Shown here: positions 36,125 through 50,363 of the stretch, in pieces
How positions within the stretch are numbered: position 1 is the stretch's first letter
Layout of the letters: every line of letters starts with the position of its first letter
From: Gyrodactylus bullatarudis
Taxonomy: Eukaryota; Platyhelminthes; Monogenea; Gyrodactylidea; Gyrodactylidae
Direction of reading: 5' to 3'
Assembly (NCBI GenBank): GCA_012064415.1
Contig: SSNU01000055.1
Location: forward strand, 434,001 to 498,000
Length of the DNA: 64,000 bases
Notes under the pieces: model-generated
Database searches by the model: none
The model's input: the letters and a program-made list of their open reading frames with translations, nothing else
Told to the model about the DNA's origin: nothing
Position numbers and translations under genes: made by a program

Positions 36125-38276
36125 TTAAGCTGCATGTCCATTGACAGTTTTGATGGACTTTTTCGACTGACTGAATTTGTTCTGAAAGCCACCTTTACCT
36201 TTTTCGGTTGTCATTCGTTCATTCCTATTGCCTAAGCAGAAATAAAATATAGAGTTGATTTTTTTCAATACAAACAAAGTAGACATGAAAAATTATGAAA
36301 AAAACATTTATCGATTTGAAAGAAAGTGAGAGAAAACATGGCAACATTCAGAGGACAAATAGTAGTAGAATTTAATTACAGCACAGAAAAGCAAGTGTAC
36401 AAGAAAGAGGCATACCATCTTTATTGAGTGAGTCTTGGTGTTTGTCAGTTTTTCTGTGATTTGAATTACTCGATGCTCTATTTGTTCTACGCTTAGAACC
36501 TGTTCAGTGTAGTATGGAAAATAAGATTATTTAGAATAGTTAATAATGATGATGATTCAATACAAATGCATATTTTCTTCAAGGGAAATATTAAAAACTA
36601 ACTTGTATTATTGTTTCTAATATAGTTTGGAGGATTTTCTCTACCGCTTGTCTTGGTAGAGCTGACAATATGAGAGTTTTCATCCTGATTGACATCTCTG
36701 TTGAAAGATTAGAAATTAAAGAGAATAAATAATTGGTATTCTTTTATAAGTAACTAACAGTTCATTAGATTTTTTAGACTGTTCGTCAATTTCAGAAATG
36801 GACTTTACAAGACCTGCTAGCTCTTCTTCAGTAGGAGTCGGAGGAACATCAACACCACGGAGACGATCAATTTCCTTGAGACCTTCAACGTGATAATCAA
36901 AGAGCAATTTCATGTCCTCAATAGCATTCTTGGTTCCGACCAAGTTGAAATGAGCAAATCTTGAATTGTATGGAAATATTCTGATACTCCCTAGATAGAT
37001 GAAGATAGTTGTATGCGATTATTGAAGAAGAATTTCTTTAAATGCTTACCTAATTGAACTTTATCGACCAAAGTCTGCAGATGATGTGCACGACCCTTAA
37101 TTTTAGCGACATAGACGTTGGGAATAAGAATTGATTCCGAGTTAAACTCCAAGAGATTACGAGCTTTGTTAACAGCTTCTTGAGTACTTCCTATAATACG
37201 AATGACACTCGTAGCCCTATTCATTGTGATTGAGGTGATGTTTGGCAGCTCTTGGGCAATTCTCATATTGTTGTTCTGCAATACTTTATCAACTAAATGA
37301 CTAGGAATTGTAAATTCCTCAATAGCAGCATATTTAGCCTTGTTTACACGGAATTCCTCGAGCTTTTTCAAGAGTTCTTCATTTTCTTTCACAAGACGAA
37401 CCTTTTGCTTTAGCATATCAATAAACATATTTTCAATTGTTTTGGCACATTTGATAGTATTGACATTGGTAGACACGACCCAAAGGGCAACAACATCAAC
37501 TAGATCAACAGAATCGACTTCAGGCTTTGGACAAGCATCGCCTAATGAGCGGACGGTAAAATCTTGATTATTTTGTTGGCCATGGCCAGTGACGATTCCT
37601 TTGCGAAGTGGCTCGTCTGGTGCAAGACACATGAATACTGAGGAACCACAACGTTTGGTAAACATTTCAAAATTTCTTGTATCATAGCAATGACATTGTA
37701 ACTCAGATGGAATATAAATTTCATGCTTGTAGAGTTTATCTTTGGTTAAGCGGGGCAAATCACTTCTAACGCGAATTTGATCCTTTTCAACAATTTCAGC
37801 TTGTGAAATATTGAAGTCAAGAGGAATGACAACTTGTTTTTTGGTGTTCAGGTCAACTTTGAAGTTTTGCACGGATAATCCATTGGAAGAGGCATTGATT
37901 TTAGTCAGACCCTCAGGAAGAATAACCTCGACAGCTGCAAAATCTCCCTTAATCTTTTGAATTTTAGCAGGCCACCAGGACTTGGGAACAGAGCAGGTTG
38001 ACTGGGGGGAAGAAGAGCCAAGAAGAACTTCAACTTCCATGCCTACAGCCGGTTCAAAGCCCATCATGGAGCTGTGACTGGAAGAGGAGAATCTGAAAGA
38101 CTCGATGGGAACGATTGCATCAATTTTATTTGAGGATTGGCCGTTGAGGAAAGAGCATTTGAGTAGATTGTTAGAGGTAACTTCGTTAATAATAACCTGA
38201 AAATCGAATAAAAACTACTAACTGGATAATATTCTCCATATTGACCGGCAACTTCTGCAGGTATTCCAAAATCCAT
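36125..38276 (-). CDS. FMR1: FMR1/FXR-family RNA-binding protein
   Basis: Exons 38276-38223, 38196-37050, 36990-36759, 36697-36603, 36499-36416 and 36231-36125 join in phase to 572 residues (introns 26, 59, 61, 103 and 184 bp). FMRP-type proteins bind RNA and ribosomes and repress translation, notably at synapses. Seen: N-terminal Agenet/Tudor pair (INEVTSNNLLKCSF; VGMEVEVLLGSS...SWWPAKIQKIKGDFAAVEV), DLPRLTKDKLYKHEIYIPSE, KH1-like segment (about 307-370) and KH2-like segment (about 374-460, ending LLFDYHVEGLKEIDRLR), then a Ser/Lys/Asn-rich tail ending VNGHAA, recalling the VNG end of FMRP. Both GxxG loops are altered: QNNN at 325-328 and GRAH at 386-389. No RGG box is obvious. Confidence 0.88.
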
Positions 38277-38784
38277 GTCGAATTTTATAAAATTTTGATT
38301 AGTTCGTGCAACTATAAATACTAACAAATTTAACTAATGTCAAACAAAATGGCACTTTTATAAATTTAAAATTTACTTAGTAAATTAAATTTACTAAATT
38401 TTTCTTTCTCAAATTTATATTATATTTTGGACCTAAACTTTATTTTGAATAGAAATCTTTTTAGTATAACGCAGACTCTGCACTGCCACAGACAATGTTA
38501 ACTACTAATTTAGATGTTGCTAATATCAATTATATAATATTGATTGCATTCCATTTAAAATTGAAATGAGTAGAATTATTTTTCAGTAATATTTTGAAGT
38601 GTAAAAATTTTTCTAGTTGAGGAACATGCTTTATCATGTGAATTAACTGACGACTCATCATCTAGGGGAAAATTAAATAAGAAATTCTTGTTTTGAACCA
38701 ACTTTCAGATGAATGAAAATGGCGTAAAATTTTTAATATAAGTTTATTATAAAAATACAATCTGAAAGAACAATAGTTGTAGAT
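38277..38784. other. Intergenic: FMR1 5' flank and TGS1 3' flank
   Basis: 508 bp, AT-rich; presumably holds the FMR1-family promoter. No coding frame seen. Confidence 0.6.
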
Positions 38785-39787
<1,003 letters not shown>

Positions 39788-40033
39788 TTAAGAATTTTTA
39801 GTGTTTTAAGCAGTTGAATCAACCTTGACGAAATTGAAAAATAAATAATAATAATTAACAATATTTATTTATCATTATACTTGATAAACTGTAGACTTAA
39901 TTAAAATTTTCATATTTTAATGTCTGAATTATCTTTGACCTCGTTAAAGCAGACCAATATTTGTCGTATTAGAGTAATTTAATACAAATAACTTAAGAAC
40001 AATGAAAAATCTCTTGAAAACAAAAAAAAGTTG

Positions 40034-41520
40034 ATGATTTTAGTCAATTCATATCTCATTGAAAATGGTTATGTGAATACGTTGAGGGAATTCGAGAATG
40101 AAGCCTATTTGAATTTTGATGAATATGAAAAATGTGAGAATGTTTCATTGGATACCATGTTGGTTGAATATGAAAATTATTACTTTATTAAATTCGCACA
40201 GCATCCAAAATTTTTCAAAAAGTCATCGAGTAATGTACACAATATTATACTTTCTAGCTAATGAAAAAAATCCTAGGAAGAGAATTTCACTAAACTCAAG
40301 TAGGCCAAATTCCAAATCAAGCAATGTTCCACGGGAAAAACCTGAATCTGGCGACAAAATTATTGATCTTACTATGGAGGGTAGGAAAATTGAGACAGAT
40401 TCAAATATCGAGTCAGAAGAGAGAATTCTTCCTCCATTAGATAATTCATTTCAGGGAGAATTCCGTGAACTTGCTCAAATCATTTGCCGTGAGATCATGA
40501 CGAAGAATCTTAATGTCTGCTGGAACTCTATTGTTGGCTTAGAAAGTGCTAAGCGATGTGTCAAAGAGGCTGTAATCTACCCGATAAAGGTAAAAATATG
40601 TTTATACTACCTATCTAAAATGAAATTTCCAAATATCAGTTTTCTTCAATTTCAGTATCCCTCAATATTCAAAGGAATCCTGAAACCTTGGAAAGGCTTA
40701 TTGTTATACGGACCACCAGGAAATGGTAAGACACTTTTAGCCAAAGCAGTCGCTACTGAATGCAATACTACATTTTTCAACATTTCTGCCTCCACAATTG
40801 TTAGCAAGTGGAGAGGAGAATCCGAGAAATTAATCAAAGTGCTCTTCGATCTAGCTCGATTCTATGCACCCTCAACAATCTTCATTGATGAGTTGGATTC
40901 AATCATGTCACATAGAACTTCATCTGCATCTTCCACAGAGCACGAGGGATCCCGGCGTATGAAAACAGAACTTCTCATACAACTGGATGGTCTAGCTAAA
41001 ACAAGCGAAATGGTTTTCCTCTTGGCCGCTTCAAATATTCCATGGGACTTGGACATGGCCATGATGAGACGGCTTGAGAAAAGGATCTTTGTTGATCTTC
41101 CTGATCTAAGGGCCCGTGAAATTATGCTGGAAAACTTTCTCAATATGGATAAGAAGGAATCGTTAATCAGGTCAATGGTTGACTATCAAAAGATTGCTTC
41201 AGTACGTTCTTCTTTTATGTAGATATCTTTTAGTGAGTGAAATATGAATAAACCCTTTGTTTTTACAGATGACAGAAGGATATTCAGGAGCTGACCTGAT
41301 GTTGTTATGCCGAGAGTCAGCCATGATGAAGATACGAAAAATTTTCAAACTTTTAGAAGATGAAAAGTCAACAAAACTCGACAAGATTCTATGTGATAAA
41401 ATTCAACTTGAACCGATTGAAACAAAAGACTTGGAAGTGACCCTTTTATCAACAAAACCTTCCAATGAAAACCTCTCGAAGAGATACAAGGAATTTGAAA
41501 TCAAATTTAGTTCTGTTTAA
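40034..41520 (+). CDS. KATNAL2: Katanin p60-like AAA ATPase (KATNAL2 type)
   Basis: Exons 40034-40229, 40258-40589, 40656-41201 and 41269-41520 join in phase to 441 residues (introns 28, 66 and 67 bp). N-terminal LisH domain ([20 protein letters not shown]) followed by [17 protein letters not shown], both characteristic of KATNAL2; a charged linker; then the AAA module: Walker A GPPGNGKT (195-202), [10 protein letters not shown], Walker B FIDELD (252-257), [39 protein letters not shown] and the C-terminal helix. KATNAL2 proteins act on microtubules, for example in cilia and sperm. Shorter than the human form (about 540), mainly in the linker. ATG 40034 is the first before LisH. Confidence 0.93.
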
Positions 41521-44500
41521 TTCAATGATACATCATTTTTTGTAATTTTTAAAATTCTTATTGACTTTTACAAATTCTCAATCCTCATTGGTTGACAGAG
41601 AGGCATAACCTTTGTTAGTCATCATCTCTTGAGCTTTCCATCAAAATCACTCTTAAATTTAATCAATTCAAAATTTAGAGTCGGTACTCCCTTTGCCAAA
41701 CTTGGGCGGATGTGAATTTGTTAGTAAATTCATTATTCTAGTCTACAAGTAATTTCACTTCATATTTCAGACAAGTACACTACGAGAGGTTTCCTAAATC
41801 GATAAACCTGCTTAAAAAGCTGCTTTCTCTTAAAATAGTTGAGAATTCCATTGTTTTATTGATATAAGTCTCTTGCCTGACCAATAAAATTAAAGATATC
41901 TTTTATTACATTAAAAGTTCTTAATAATGATTGTTAACACAAACAAAAAAAGAGGCAAACTAAACAAGGAACGAATCGTTTTATTTCTTTCTCCTATTCA
42001 TTTATTTATCCCTCAAACGTGATTTTTTTGACATAAAAATCGAATTCTCTTCTTCCCGAACGATTTTGTCGATTTTCATCCCTCATAGACACCATCGAAA
42101 TGAATTAGTTTTTATTGAAAGAGTTCATTAAAAGAAATACAGCCGGTTCCAAAACTCAGTGAACATTTGATTCCGGGGCGAGGAGTGCGAAATACACGAA
42201 CAAATATATCATAAAATATCAATTTTTATCGTAGATTTCATTGGTCCGGTCTAAATTTTATTTCATTCACCCGTTTAGACATAAGAAATATATTAAAAAT
42301 ACATTAATTTTTGGGCTCGTACTGCAAGGATATTATAAGATAATTTCATCGAAAATTGTATCTAGTATATGTTATTTTAAATGATCTTTCATTCGAGATA
42401 TTTTTCAGATCGATTGATCTCTTTTTAAAAAATCAGAAAATACTGGTTGCTTGTAAGCGACAGGGTCAAATTTATGATCTGAAGTGTTGATCCAGTTCAG
42501 AAATTTTTATTAAAGAACGATTTTCGAAGAAGGCATATTTTAAAGAGGAATAATTATTCGATTAATTTTTCTTTGCTATATGATTTTTGGATCCTGAAAT
42601 ACAGATTTCTAGTAAGGCTAAGATCAGATCAAAATAATTAACGAAATGGAGAAAAATGAGTTTTTTCCTGCTGTAGGAAGAAGAGTGAAAAATAAGGTTC
42701 AAATCAAAAGTTTATTTTTTATAAAATAAAATTAGGATGGTAGCACCTTGAAAAGAAGTTTACGATAGACCCAGTTCTTCTAAAGATATTATCCATCGTT
42801 TCTTCCTCTAGATGTTTTGTCGGCCAAACTACTAAAAGAGGTTGCAAAGAAAGACCTTCACGTAAATCATTCAAATTTGACTCAGAACATATCGAACACC
42901 TATCGGTATTTGAAGAACTTAACTTTATTGTATTGAATAAGAGTTTATTCCTCTATTAGAACCGTTATAGTCTCAATGCTGAACCGCGTGAACTATATTA
43001 TTTTACTCGTTAATGAAAAATCTATGAAGACCATTCGAGGTAGAAAACCAAAACCATATATCAGAATATCAAAAACATAATACTATTTATTTTCTTACAT
43101 CCCTTTTACTATACAGAATAATATCCAAAGTCATTGATTACATATTCTCTCATGCGGGAAAATGATAAAATTTATTCCCAGTCTGGGATATCCTAAAGGA
43201 TCCTTTTTAGAATTAGATCTGGAAAGAAAAAAACTAACGTATACATAGAATAGAATAGATACATACTAGAATAGATATATTTGTATCCCTATATCGAGAT
43301 ATATATCTCTAGGTAGATATCCAATGGATATTATAATTATCCATAAGTGTATTAAAAATTTAATCTGATTATCTAATTAGAAGGGAAGAATTAACAATGA
43401 AAAATTATCCAAAGTATCTTCATCTGTACTTTATTACTCTAGGTTAGGTAATCCTGTGTGCAATACCTTCTTAGAACCCCTTACAACTTTGATAATTGTG
43501 AATGGAATGTTCAGTGAAATGGCTGTAGAAATATAAAAAGATCTAGGATTTATTTTTGATAAAATCGATTTCCAAATAAGCTTCGGAAAATTCCTGATTC
43601 TGTAAAATAAATTTCAAATGATTCTAAATTACAAAAGTTTAATAGGTATTTTTAAAGAAATGCGAAATTTTGAAAAACCAGATAAACTTCTTCTATGAAG
43701 TTCATAGTTTGAATCAAGTATCGTTTTTCGTGTTGTTATTCTATTGAATTCTAAATTAATGTTTGATATTTTTCAATTACAACATCATTTCTGGTGAGTT
43801 TAAAAAAAAGTTGAATATTTAGAAAATCAGTCGTTCAAAGTTTTCATACAAAGGTATTGTTTAATCTCTCAAAAAAATAAATAATCTTATCAAGAATGGT
43901 TGAAATTTAATCACTAATCAGATAGGCACTCTTTCTTGAAATGATAATTGTTCTTTAGACGCACAAGATGATTTATAAGACTTTCTTTATCTACTGTCAA
44001 AAATATTTGCATTTCTGTAAATTTTTGTTTGAATTCTTGATGAGAAAATTGATTCCAAATTTCATACCAATAAACTCTATGATGTTCAGTTTTCCTGGTA
44101 GTTAAATACTGGTTTTCTTCATGGATAATATGAATACGTAAATTCTTTTTTCCTTGTTCATTCATCTCTTTGAGTTGATTACGGTTTCAAGTTTTCTTGG
44201 AGGGAATCCATTAAAACAAAGCTGAATGCTTTCCAAAGTTTTCAATAGTAGAATGGTCCCTTACTCTAACTAACAAAAATAACATCTGTATTGTTTAACA
44301 AATGAATAACTTGTAGCGGCTCACAGCTCTAAATCTCCAGAAATTATTTTTTTTTAAATTTCAAAATGAAGGAAATCTTTTAACATGAGAGGAATTTAGG
44401 AAATACTTACAGTTCTTATGATCAAATTGTCGTAGAAAAAGTAAAGCAATAAGAGTATAGAAGAGTAAACATTCTCTCTTATTCCTCCAGAGCCAATCAA

Positions 44501-44640
44501 ATTCCCTCTGTTTCACAGTTGATAGATGCGTACTTGTGGAAATATTTTTCTTACTTTTTTACTCAATTCACAGCTGAGAGTATTGAATGTTTCTCAGAAA
44601 ATGAAAACATTTTGGAAAAATATCCTCTTCTGGCATTAGG
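41521..44640. other. Gene-poor stretch, 3.1 kb
   Basis: Low-complexity AT-rich DNA with ATAT runs near 43250-43330. No frame with convincing coding character on either strand. The only longer frame (43914-44165, minus) resembles nothing I know and has no splice or start context. Confidence 0.6.
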
Positions 44641-44778
44641 ATGCACGCTGTCAACTCACATTGCAGTGTAAAGGAACCAAAACACCAGGAGAATGCTACA
44701 AGTAACAAGCAGAATATGAATAGTGGCAGGAAAAAAGCCAAGAAAAATGAAGCTTGTGGCATGGAAGCAGAATTCTTG
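44641..44778 (+). CDS. Candidate alternative first coding exon of the DPP-like gene (a)
   Basis: 46 codons from ATG 44641 to a GTAAGC donor at 44779, ending in phase 0. Encoded peptide is polar and basic (KEPKHQENATSNKQ, SGRKKAKKNE), richer in G+C and charged codons than its surroundings, with no similarity I know. The phase and N-terminal cytoplasmic-like character fit splicing to the phase-0 membrane-anchor exon at 56775. It could instead start a separate gene or be chance; no transcript evidence is available. Confidence 0.4.
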
Positions 44779-46659
44779 GTAAGCAATTTTCCCTATGGAT
44801 TCCTTTTTTTATACATGAACATGAGCATATTTGAGCATTTTATGAAGTGGTAGACAACGACTCATTTTGAAGATAATAAAATTTGTTCTGTTATACAAAA
44901 TCTCAATTGAAAATGACACTTTTTGAAAATGCAACATTTCAAATAAAAATGGGGTAGTTTTTCAGATTCAAATGATTTTAGCGAAAATTGAATTCTATAT
45001 ATATTGAAACATGAAACTTTTTCCTAAATATTTGATTAAAGCACTATTATTAACACCTTTCTCAGAAACTACAGCATTAAAAATAGTCTCTAACATCTAG
45101 TTGGTTTATGGTGAGATATGAAAGGTTCCTAAAAATGTGAGAACTCAAAATTTACCCCACAACAAAAAGTCAATTCAAAGTAACAGATTTTTTTATGGCT
45201 GACATCTGCAACCATGATTTGAAAAGAACTACAGTGATATCTGAGATGTTTGACCTTTGAAAGAAGATCAACTTTTCTAAATGTCTCGAGGAATTTCCTG
45301 ACACTGAGACATAATGAAATGCAAATTAAGATTTATTATTTGAGAAACATTTTGATATGATTTATGAAATTTGAAAAAAAAGCAATAAAATTCAAAAAAT
45401 ATCTGTTTTTCTTGACAGTCGATATTCGTGTGAGAAATTTTAAGGTCAGACATCTATTCAACTTGATTTTGAAATCATTGAATTTTTCATGACAAAAATT
45501 TTTAAAAATCTGTGGCTATCTCAGTTTGAAACCAACAAAAAAATACAGCTTATAAAATCGGCCCTAGCTTGGAATGAACCTGTTCATGCTGTCTAATGAT
45601 ACCTAACTATCATGAAAGAGGCTTTTGAAAAATTCCAATTAAATCTCAATTCCGAAGAAACTGGTGTGTAAAGTGTAGAAATGTATCAAAATTTTACGAA
45701 AAAATTCATTGGTGCATTTAGTTTTCCGTTTAACTCGTGTTTTCAAGGATAAAATTTAGATGTCTGAGAAATTGAGTTTTTAAAGCTTTATTGTGATAAT
45801 CAGAGAACTGTTAGAGAGTTTAAAAGCATCAATTTATACAAAAGACAAGGTCTTTTTTCATAAGAACATTAAAGTTTCCCTTCAAAGGCACTCTACTTGT
45901 AAACGATCGATCAAAATCAGGATAGTGAAGGGCTGTGAATCAAGTATACATTTACTCGAGCTTCAAATGATCTACTTCGAAAGATAAAAAAGTTCCTTAC
46001 TACCTATATAAATGGTGCATTTCCCTGTTTTGTACAGTGTTCTGTAGTAATAAATCATGACTCAACTTTCTGAATGAGTTATATCTTCCCAAATTATAAT
46101 TATTAATAGGAAAGTAATTTGGAATTCTTTCTATCGCTTCTCTAATGCCCATTGTTACCTCATTTGCCCAAATCATATTGAAATTGTAAGAAATATTGAT
46201 TCTCCTCTTATTCAAGCTGAAACAAAATATTTTTTCCAGCCATTCTGTCTGTCCCATAGGATAATATAATTCATCAAGACTATCTCCAGATCTGACAAAA
46301 GCAAAAAACTCATTTGACATGGTCTAAATTAATAAAAAATCTCTGAATGAAAAAAATGAAATATTCATTAAGGATTTAGGAAAGAGATAATTAGCTGAGT
46401 TACAAGGGTTATTATTAGACTCTTGAAACCACTGGATACTTTGACATACAGATGGGACAGATATTTTTATCAATTTAATCCTACGCCATGAATTTGATCT
46501 GGGAGTAAATGAAAAATGTTTTTTTCCATTTCATCATCGATATATATTCTACAATGCAAAGAAGATCTAATTGGGACATTTCAGACAATTTTGAAATATG
46601 ATCCTAGTGTAAATGAAGAATTATGACAAAAATATTGCAGATATATCATTGGTATATAA
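44779..46659. other. Gene-poor stretch between candidate exon and MULE remnant
   Basis: AT-rich. A minus-strand frame at 46000-46320 of 106 codons and a plus-strand frame at 45793-45987 lack recognisable motifs or neighbouring splice partners; I could not support them as genes. Confidence 0.5.
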
Positions 46660-47579
46660 TTATAAATTATTATTTAGGAAAATAATAGTGGTTTGACAGG
46701 GGTATTTTGAAAAATACCATGAAATTTTTCAATTTTTTTCTAAATCTCTATCTTGATGTAAGTTTGCTTAGTTTTCGAGAATTCGACACCTTAATGGTCC
46801 AAATTCGACTCAAAAACTCCTCTGTGGCTTATTGCTTAGAGAAAATCGATCCTTCAAATTGGGCAGAACATGCTTTTCCTAAGTGCCGCTATGCACAAAC
46901 AAATGAGCCATACACAGATTATTTCACAAAGATTTTCGATAAGATTCTTGGGATTGCACGGACCTTGGATGTTTTCCTATCTGTTAACGAGCAACATTTC
47001 CGTGTTGGTCAAGACCTTTCGAATAAGGTATATAGCAACGTTGACATTGGTAACAATAAATGCTCGTGTGAATTCGGTGAGCATAACGGAATTCCGTGCG
47101 CGCATATCATTGCCACTTATATTCATTTATCAAAGCCTTTCGAGCACATGGTCGCAAAACATTTCAAAGTTAATGAAATGATCAAAATGTTCGGCAATGA
47201 ATTGATCTACTGCGATATAAATAAACTCGCGGAAACAGATTTGATAGGTAAAGACAAACAGCGAGGACGGCCAAAGAAAAAGAGATTCAGATCTGAGACA
47301 GAAAAAATTTTGTGAAAAATTCGTTGAATACACTTACTTTTTCTTATGTTTTATTCGTAATCCCTTGAATTGAGAAATCTTGGCAACACGATATCAAGAC
47401 AAAAACTACGCAAACTTACATCAAGAAAACTACGCAAACTTTCTAGATAGATTTAGAAAAAATTGAAAAATTTCATGGCATTTTTCAAAATTGTGTCAGA
47501 AACTCATGGAATTTTTCAAAATACCCCTGTCAACCGCTATTATTTCTCTAAATAACCCTATTATTTATAGTCAATTAGG
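46660..47579. mobile_element. MULE-type (Mutator-like) element, deleted
   Basis: Ends are inverted repeats of roughly 90 bp: left TTATTTAGGAAAATAATAGT, GGTTTGACAGGGGTATTTTG and ACCATGAAATTTTTCAATTT; right CCATGAAATTTTTCAATT, CAAAATACCCCTGTCAACCG and CTATTATTTCTCTAAATAA on the opposite strand. The right arm holds a partly repeated TTCATGGaATTTTTCAAAA block. Between them is the C-terminal part of a Mutator-like transposase. A clean 8-10 bp target duplication was not found, so the outer edges are approximate. Confidence 0.7.
46719..47315 (+). pseudogene. MULE transposase C-terminal fragment with SWIM zinc finger
   Basis: A 198-codon frame whose first codons lie in the left inverted repeat. Seen: SNWAEHAFPKCRYAQTNE (the WA-x-x-FP-x-x-RYG-x-x-TS motif of MULE transposases in altered form), then IFDKILGIARTLDVFL, VYSNVDIG, a SWIM finger CSCEFGEHNGIPCAHIIATY (CxC-x9-CxH), and a basic GRPKKKRFRSE-type end. 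The catalytic DDE core that normally precedes this part is absent, so the fragment cannot transpose itself. The frame is nevertheless uninterrupted, which points to recent decay or to selection on the DNA-binding part. Confidence 0.75.
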
Positions 47580-50363
47580 TCTGTGATAGTAAGATCACTC
47601 AGGTTTCCAATATTCAATTAATTAGTTTTTATAATTCATGAATATACTACAAAGTAGACTGGAAATTAAATAGATTATTTCTCCAAGATTAATTAAATGT
47701 TGATACAATACTTACAAGTAACTTGCAGTAAAATATAAATTAATTATAATTTCATTATTATTAACAAAATCCATCTTCTTCTCGTATGAAAAAGATCAAA
47801 TTTCCTTTAAAATATTAATTCAAATAAATATTTCAATTGAATAATCGATATTCTCAAAAATTAATTTTCGTATTAATAACTTTCGAGAAGAATATAAACG
47901 TCACTCGGAGAGACACATTGATTATCAATCGATCATGTGTACGTATAGAAAATATTCTCGTCTTATTCGAACAATATCGACTCTTTCAAATTCCCTACCT
48001 AAAAGAGACTCTAGCACCCCAAAACAACCTGGTTCTTCTTGATACGAGGACTAAACTCAGCTCATATAAAAGAAGAAATATAAATCTAATCTTGCATTTA
48101 ACCCTCGCTCTGGATATTCAATTTCGCTTATGGGAGTTTCAATACAAATGGGGGTGTATAAACCCCCATATCCAAAGCGAGGGTTAATACTGTATTTATT
48201 GTTCTCAGATCATCGTGTATCCGTACAAAGTTTTCTTTATGTTTTGTTGATAGATTTTCCATCCCCTAAAGCTCAGCCATCTGGAATTGTCTTTCTATAG
48301 CATAATATCAGAAGGGTGGTCAAAATGCTATTTTTAATATGTTAGTAAGCAATGAAACCTGTTTAAAATGATGTAAAGTATGCTTTGGTTTCTTTTTTAG
48401 TTTATGAAATAATTTTGTTAATATTCAGCTATTTTTTAGCTTATAAATTTGCTCACCAAGCAATGTAAACAATATCAAACTAACACATAAAAAGCTTTTC
48501 TTTCTTTTCTATGATAAAATCATTATCTTCAAACGAAATCAAATCCCTTAAATAACCTTAATATTATAATACCCGTTGAACCCTGTTACCGTCTAAAGTA
48601 ATGAAGAATATGTTTGATCTCGAATATTATTGGATAATAATTTTTAAATAAATCAGATTAAATCATTGATTTTCATTAGTCTTGGGTCTTATCGTATGAA
48701 TGGATTAATTGTTTACTGAATCCTAGTTTCAACAAGACAAAAACATGTAGTTTCATCAAATATTCCATAGAACATGACTTTTTTAAAACTATAAGTTAAT
48801 TGGATGAATGAATTCAGGTATTGCTATATTTGAAATTCAATTTTGCTAAAATATTGCTATTTTCTGACCATCCTAAATACCAGTTAAGATTAGAGGTTTC
48901 AGATAACTTCCCCATTTAATATATTTGAAATTATAAAAATGAATACGTAATCAGATCAAGGCTACATCAAAGGAAAGATTGTTCAATATAAGTTTTTGTA
49001 TTTACATCGACTTAAAATTGTCAATTTATATATCATAGACCCATAGTTACGACAAGCCTTGTGGATATACTCATTCCTGTCTTGTTTTCATGAATAATTC
49101 AAATATCCCAGTTAGTATATTTTATTGAGAATAGATTTTTTATTACCAAATAAACTCTCGAGGCCAAAAGCATGATGTTTAATCTGTTACAAAACTTTTA
49201 ATTATAATAGCAGGTATTAATGATTCTACCTGGTGATGATTCTTTCAAACTAAAAATTGATATACCGGTCAAAAGTTATTTTTTACGATCACCAATAGAG
49301 ACCTGTTTACAAATCTCGAATAATTCTAATTTATTTATTTCCAATCAGTAAAAATAGTCTAGGAAGCAAAAGTAGCCTTTCACACAATAATCTCATTTGT
49401 CGTACATGAATTTCTGTTGTCTAAAAGGATCTTAAAAAGTAACTCTTGATCTTTCTAACAAATAGAAACCAATTCAAGCTCAGAATAAATAGGGTGGAAT
49501 TTTTAACCTCATATTAGTAATAAGTTATTACTAATAACTTTTCTGATAGAACTTTCAATTGGAGCATGTGTCGAAAATGCTTCAACATTATGTCATTCAG
49601 TTTTAAAATCCAGAATTTTTACAACGCAATCACTAAAATCTTGGGCATTTAATGAATTTCTTAAATTTTATCTTCAAAAATGGTTAACTAACTATAGTTA
49701 TCTTATCAATGATAATTTATCACCAATAAGGCCTTCATGGTGAATTTCGTTGTTTTATCATATCCGTGAGATATTTTGAGAAAAATGGTCAATGGTAGTG
49801 ACTTTCACGCTTTAAAAATATGCAAAATCAGATCTGAGTTCTAAATTTTATCAGAAAAGTTAATACTCTCGTGAGTTGTTCGGAGAAAAAAAGAATTTCA
49901 CCCAAGCCTAGTTGACATGGTTTTATACAGATATCACAATTTTACCAATGGGTTTTTTTGGGTTGGCTTTTTCTGAAAAAAAGATTGATTGGAAATCGAT
50001 TTTTTGGCTCCCTATTAAGCAAGCAAATCATGAATTTAACGCTTAGAAAATAATAGAAAGATTCCCAGCTCAAATTTTGTGAATTTCGTTTGTTAAATTC
50101 ATTCTGTTTTCTAGTCATAAATTTATGTTATTCTTTTTGACTAGTTATTGTAGTAACAATGTTTACAAAAAGGGAATATAGACAAGTTAAAAGAGAAATT
50201 ATTTCAACCAATGATATTCATTGAAATCAAGGATTAAGGAAACAAATGTGGAGAAAATGAAAAAGCATAGTCAGCAGCTTTTATTGAGATTAAATCAAGT
50301 AACGTTGTTGTTACTTTGTGACAGAGAAGTATAAAGTGTTCACTTGGATTATTCGAGTTGAGT
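47580..50363. other. Gene-poor stretch, 2.8 kb
   Basis: AT-rich, no supported coding frame apart from the small hairpin element at 48099-48188, listed separately. Confidence 0.6.
48099..48188. repeat. Short palindromic element
   Basis: TTTAACCCTCGCTCTGGATAT and ATATCCAAAGCGAGGGTTAA are inverted around a second hairpin GGGGGTGTATAAACCCCC. About 90 bp in total; G+C-rich compared with its setting. Confidence 0.65.

Noticed and set aside
43914..44165. 83-codon minus-strand frame, charged
   Set aside because: No known motif, no splice partners, and chance frames of this length are expected in 3 kb of AT-rich DNA.
46000..46320. 106-codon minus-strand frame
   Set aside because: Considered as the N-terminal part of a MULE protein, but it is on the opposite strand to the 46.7-kb fragment and shows no transposase motif.
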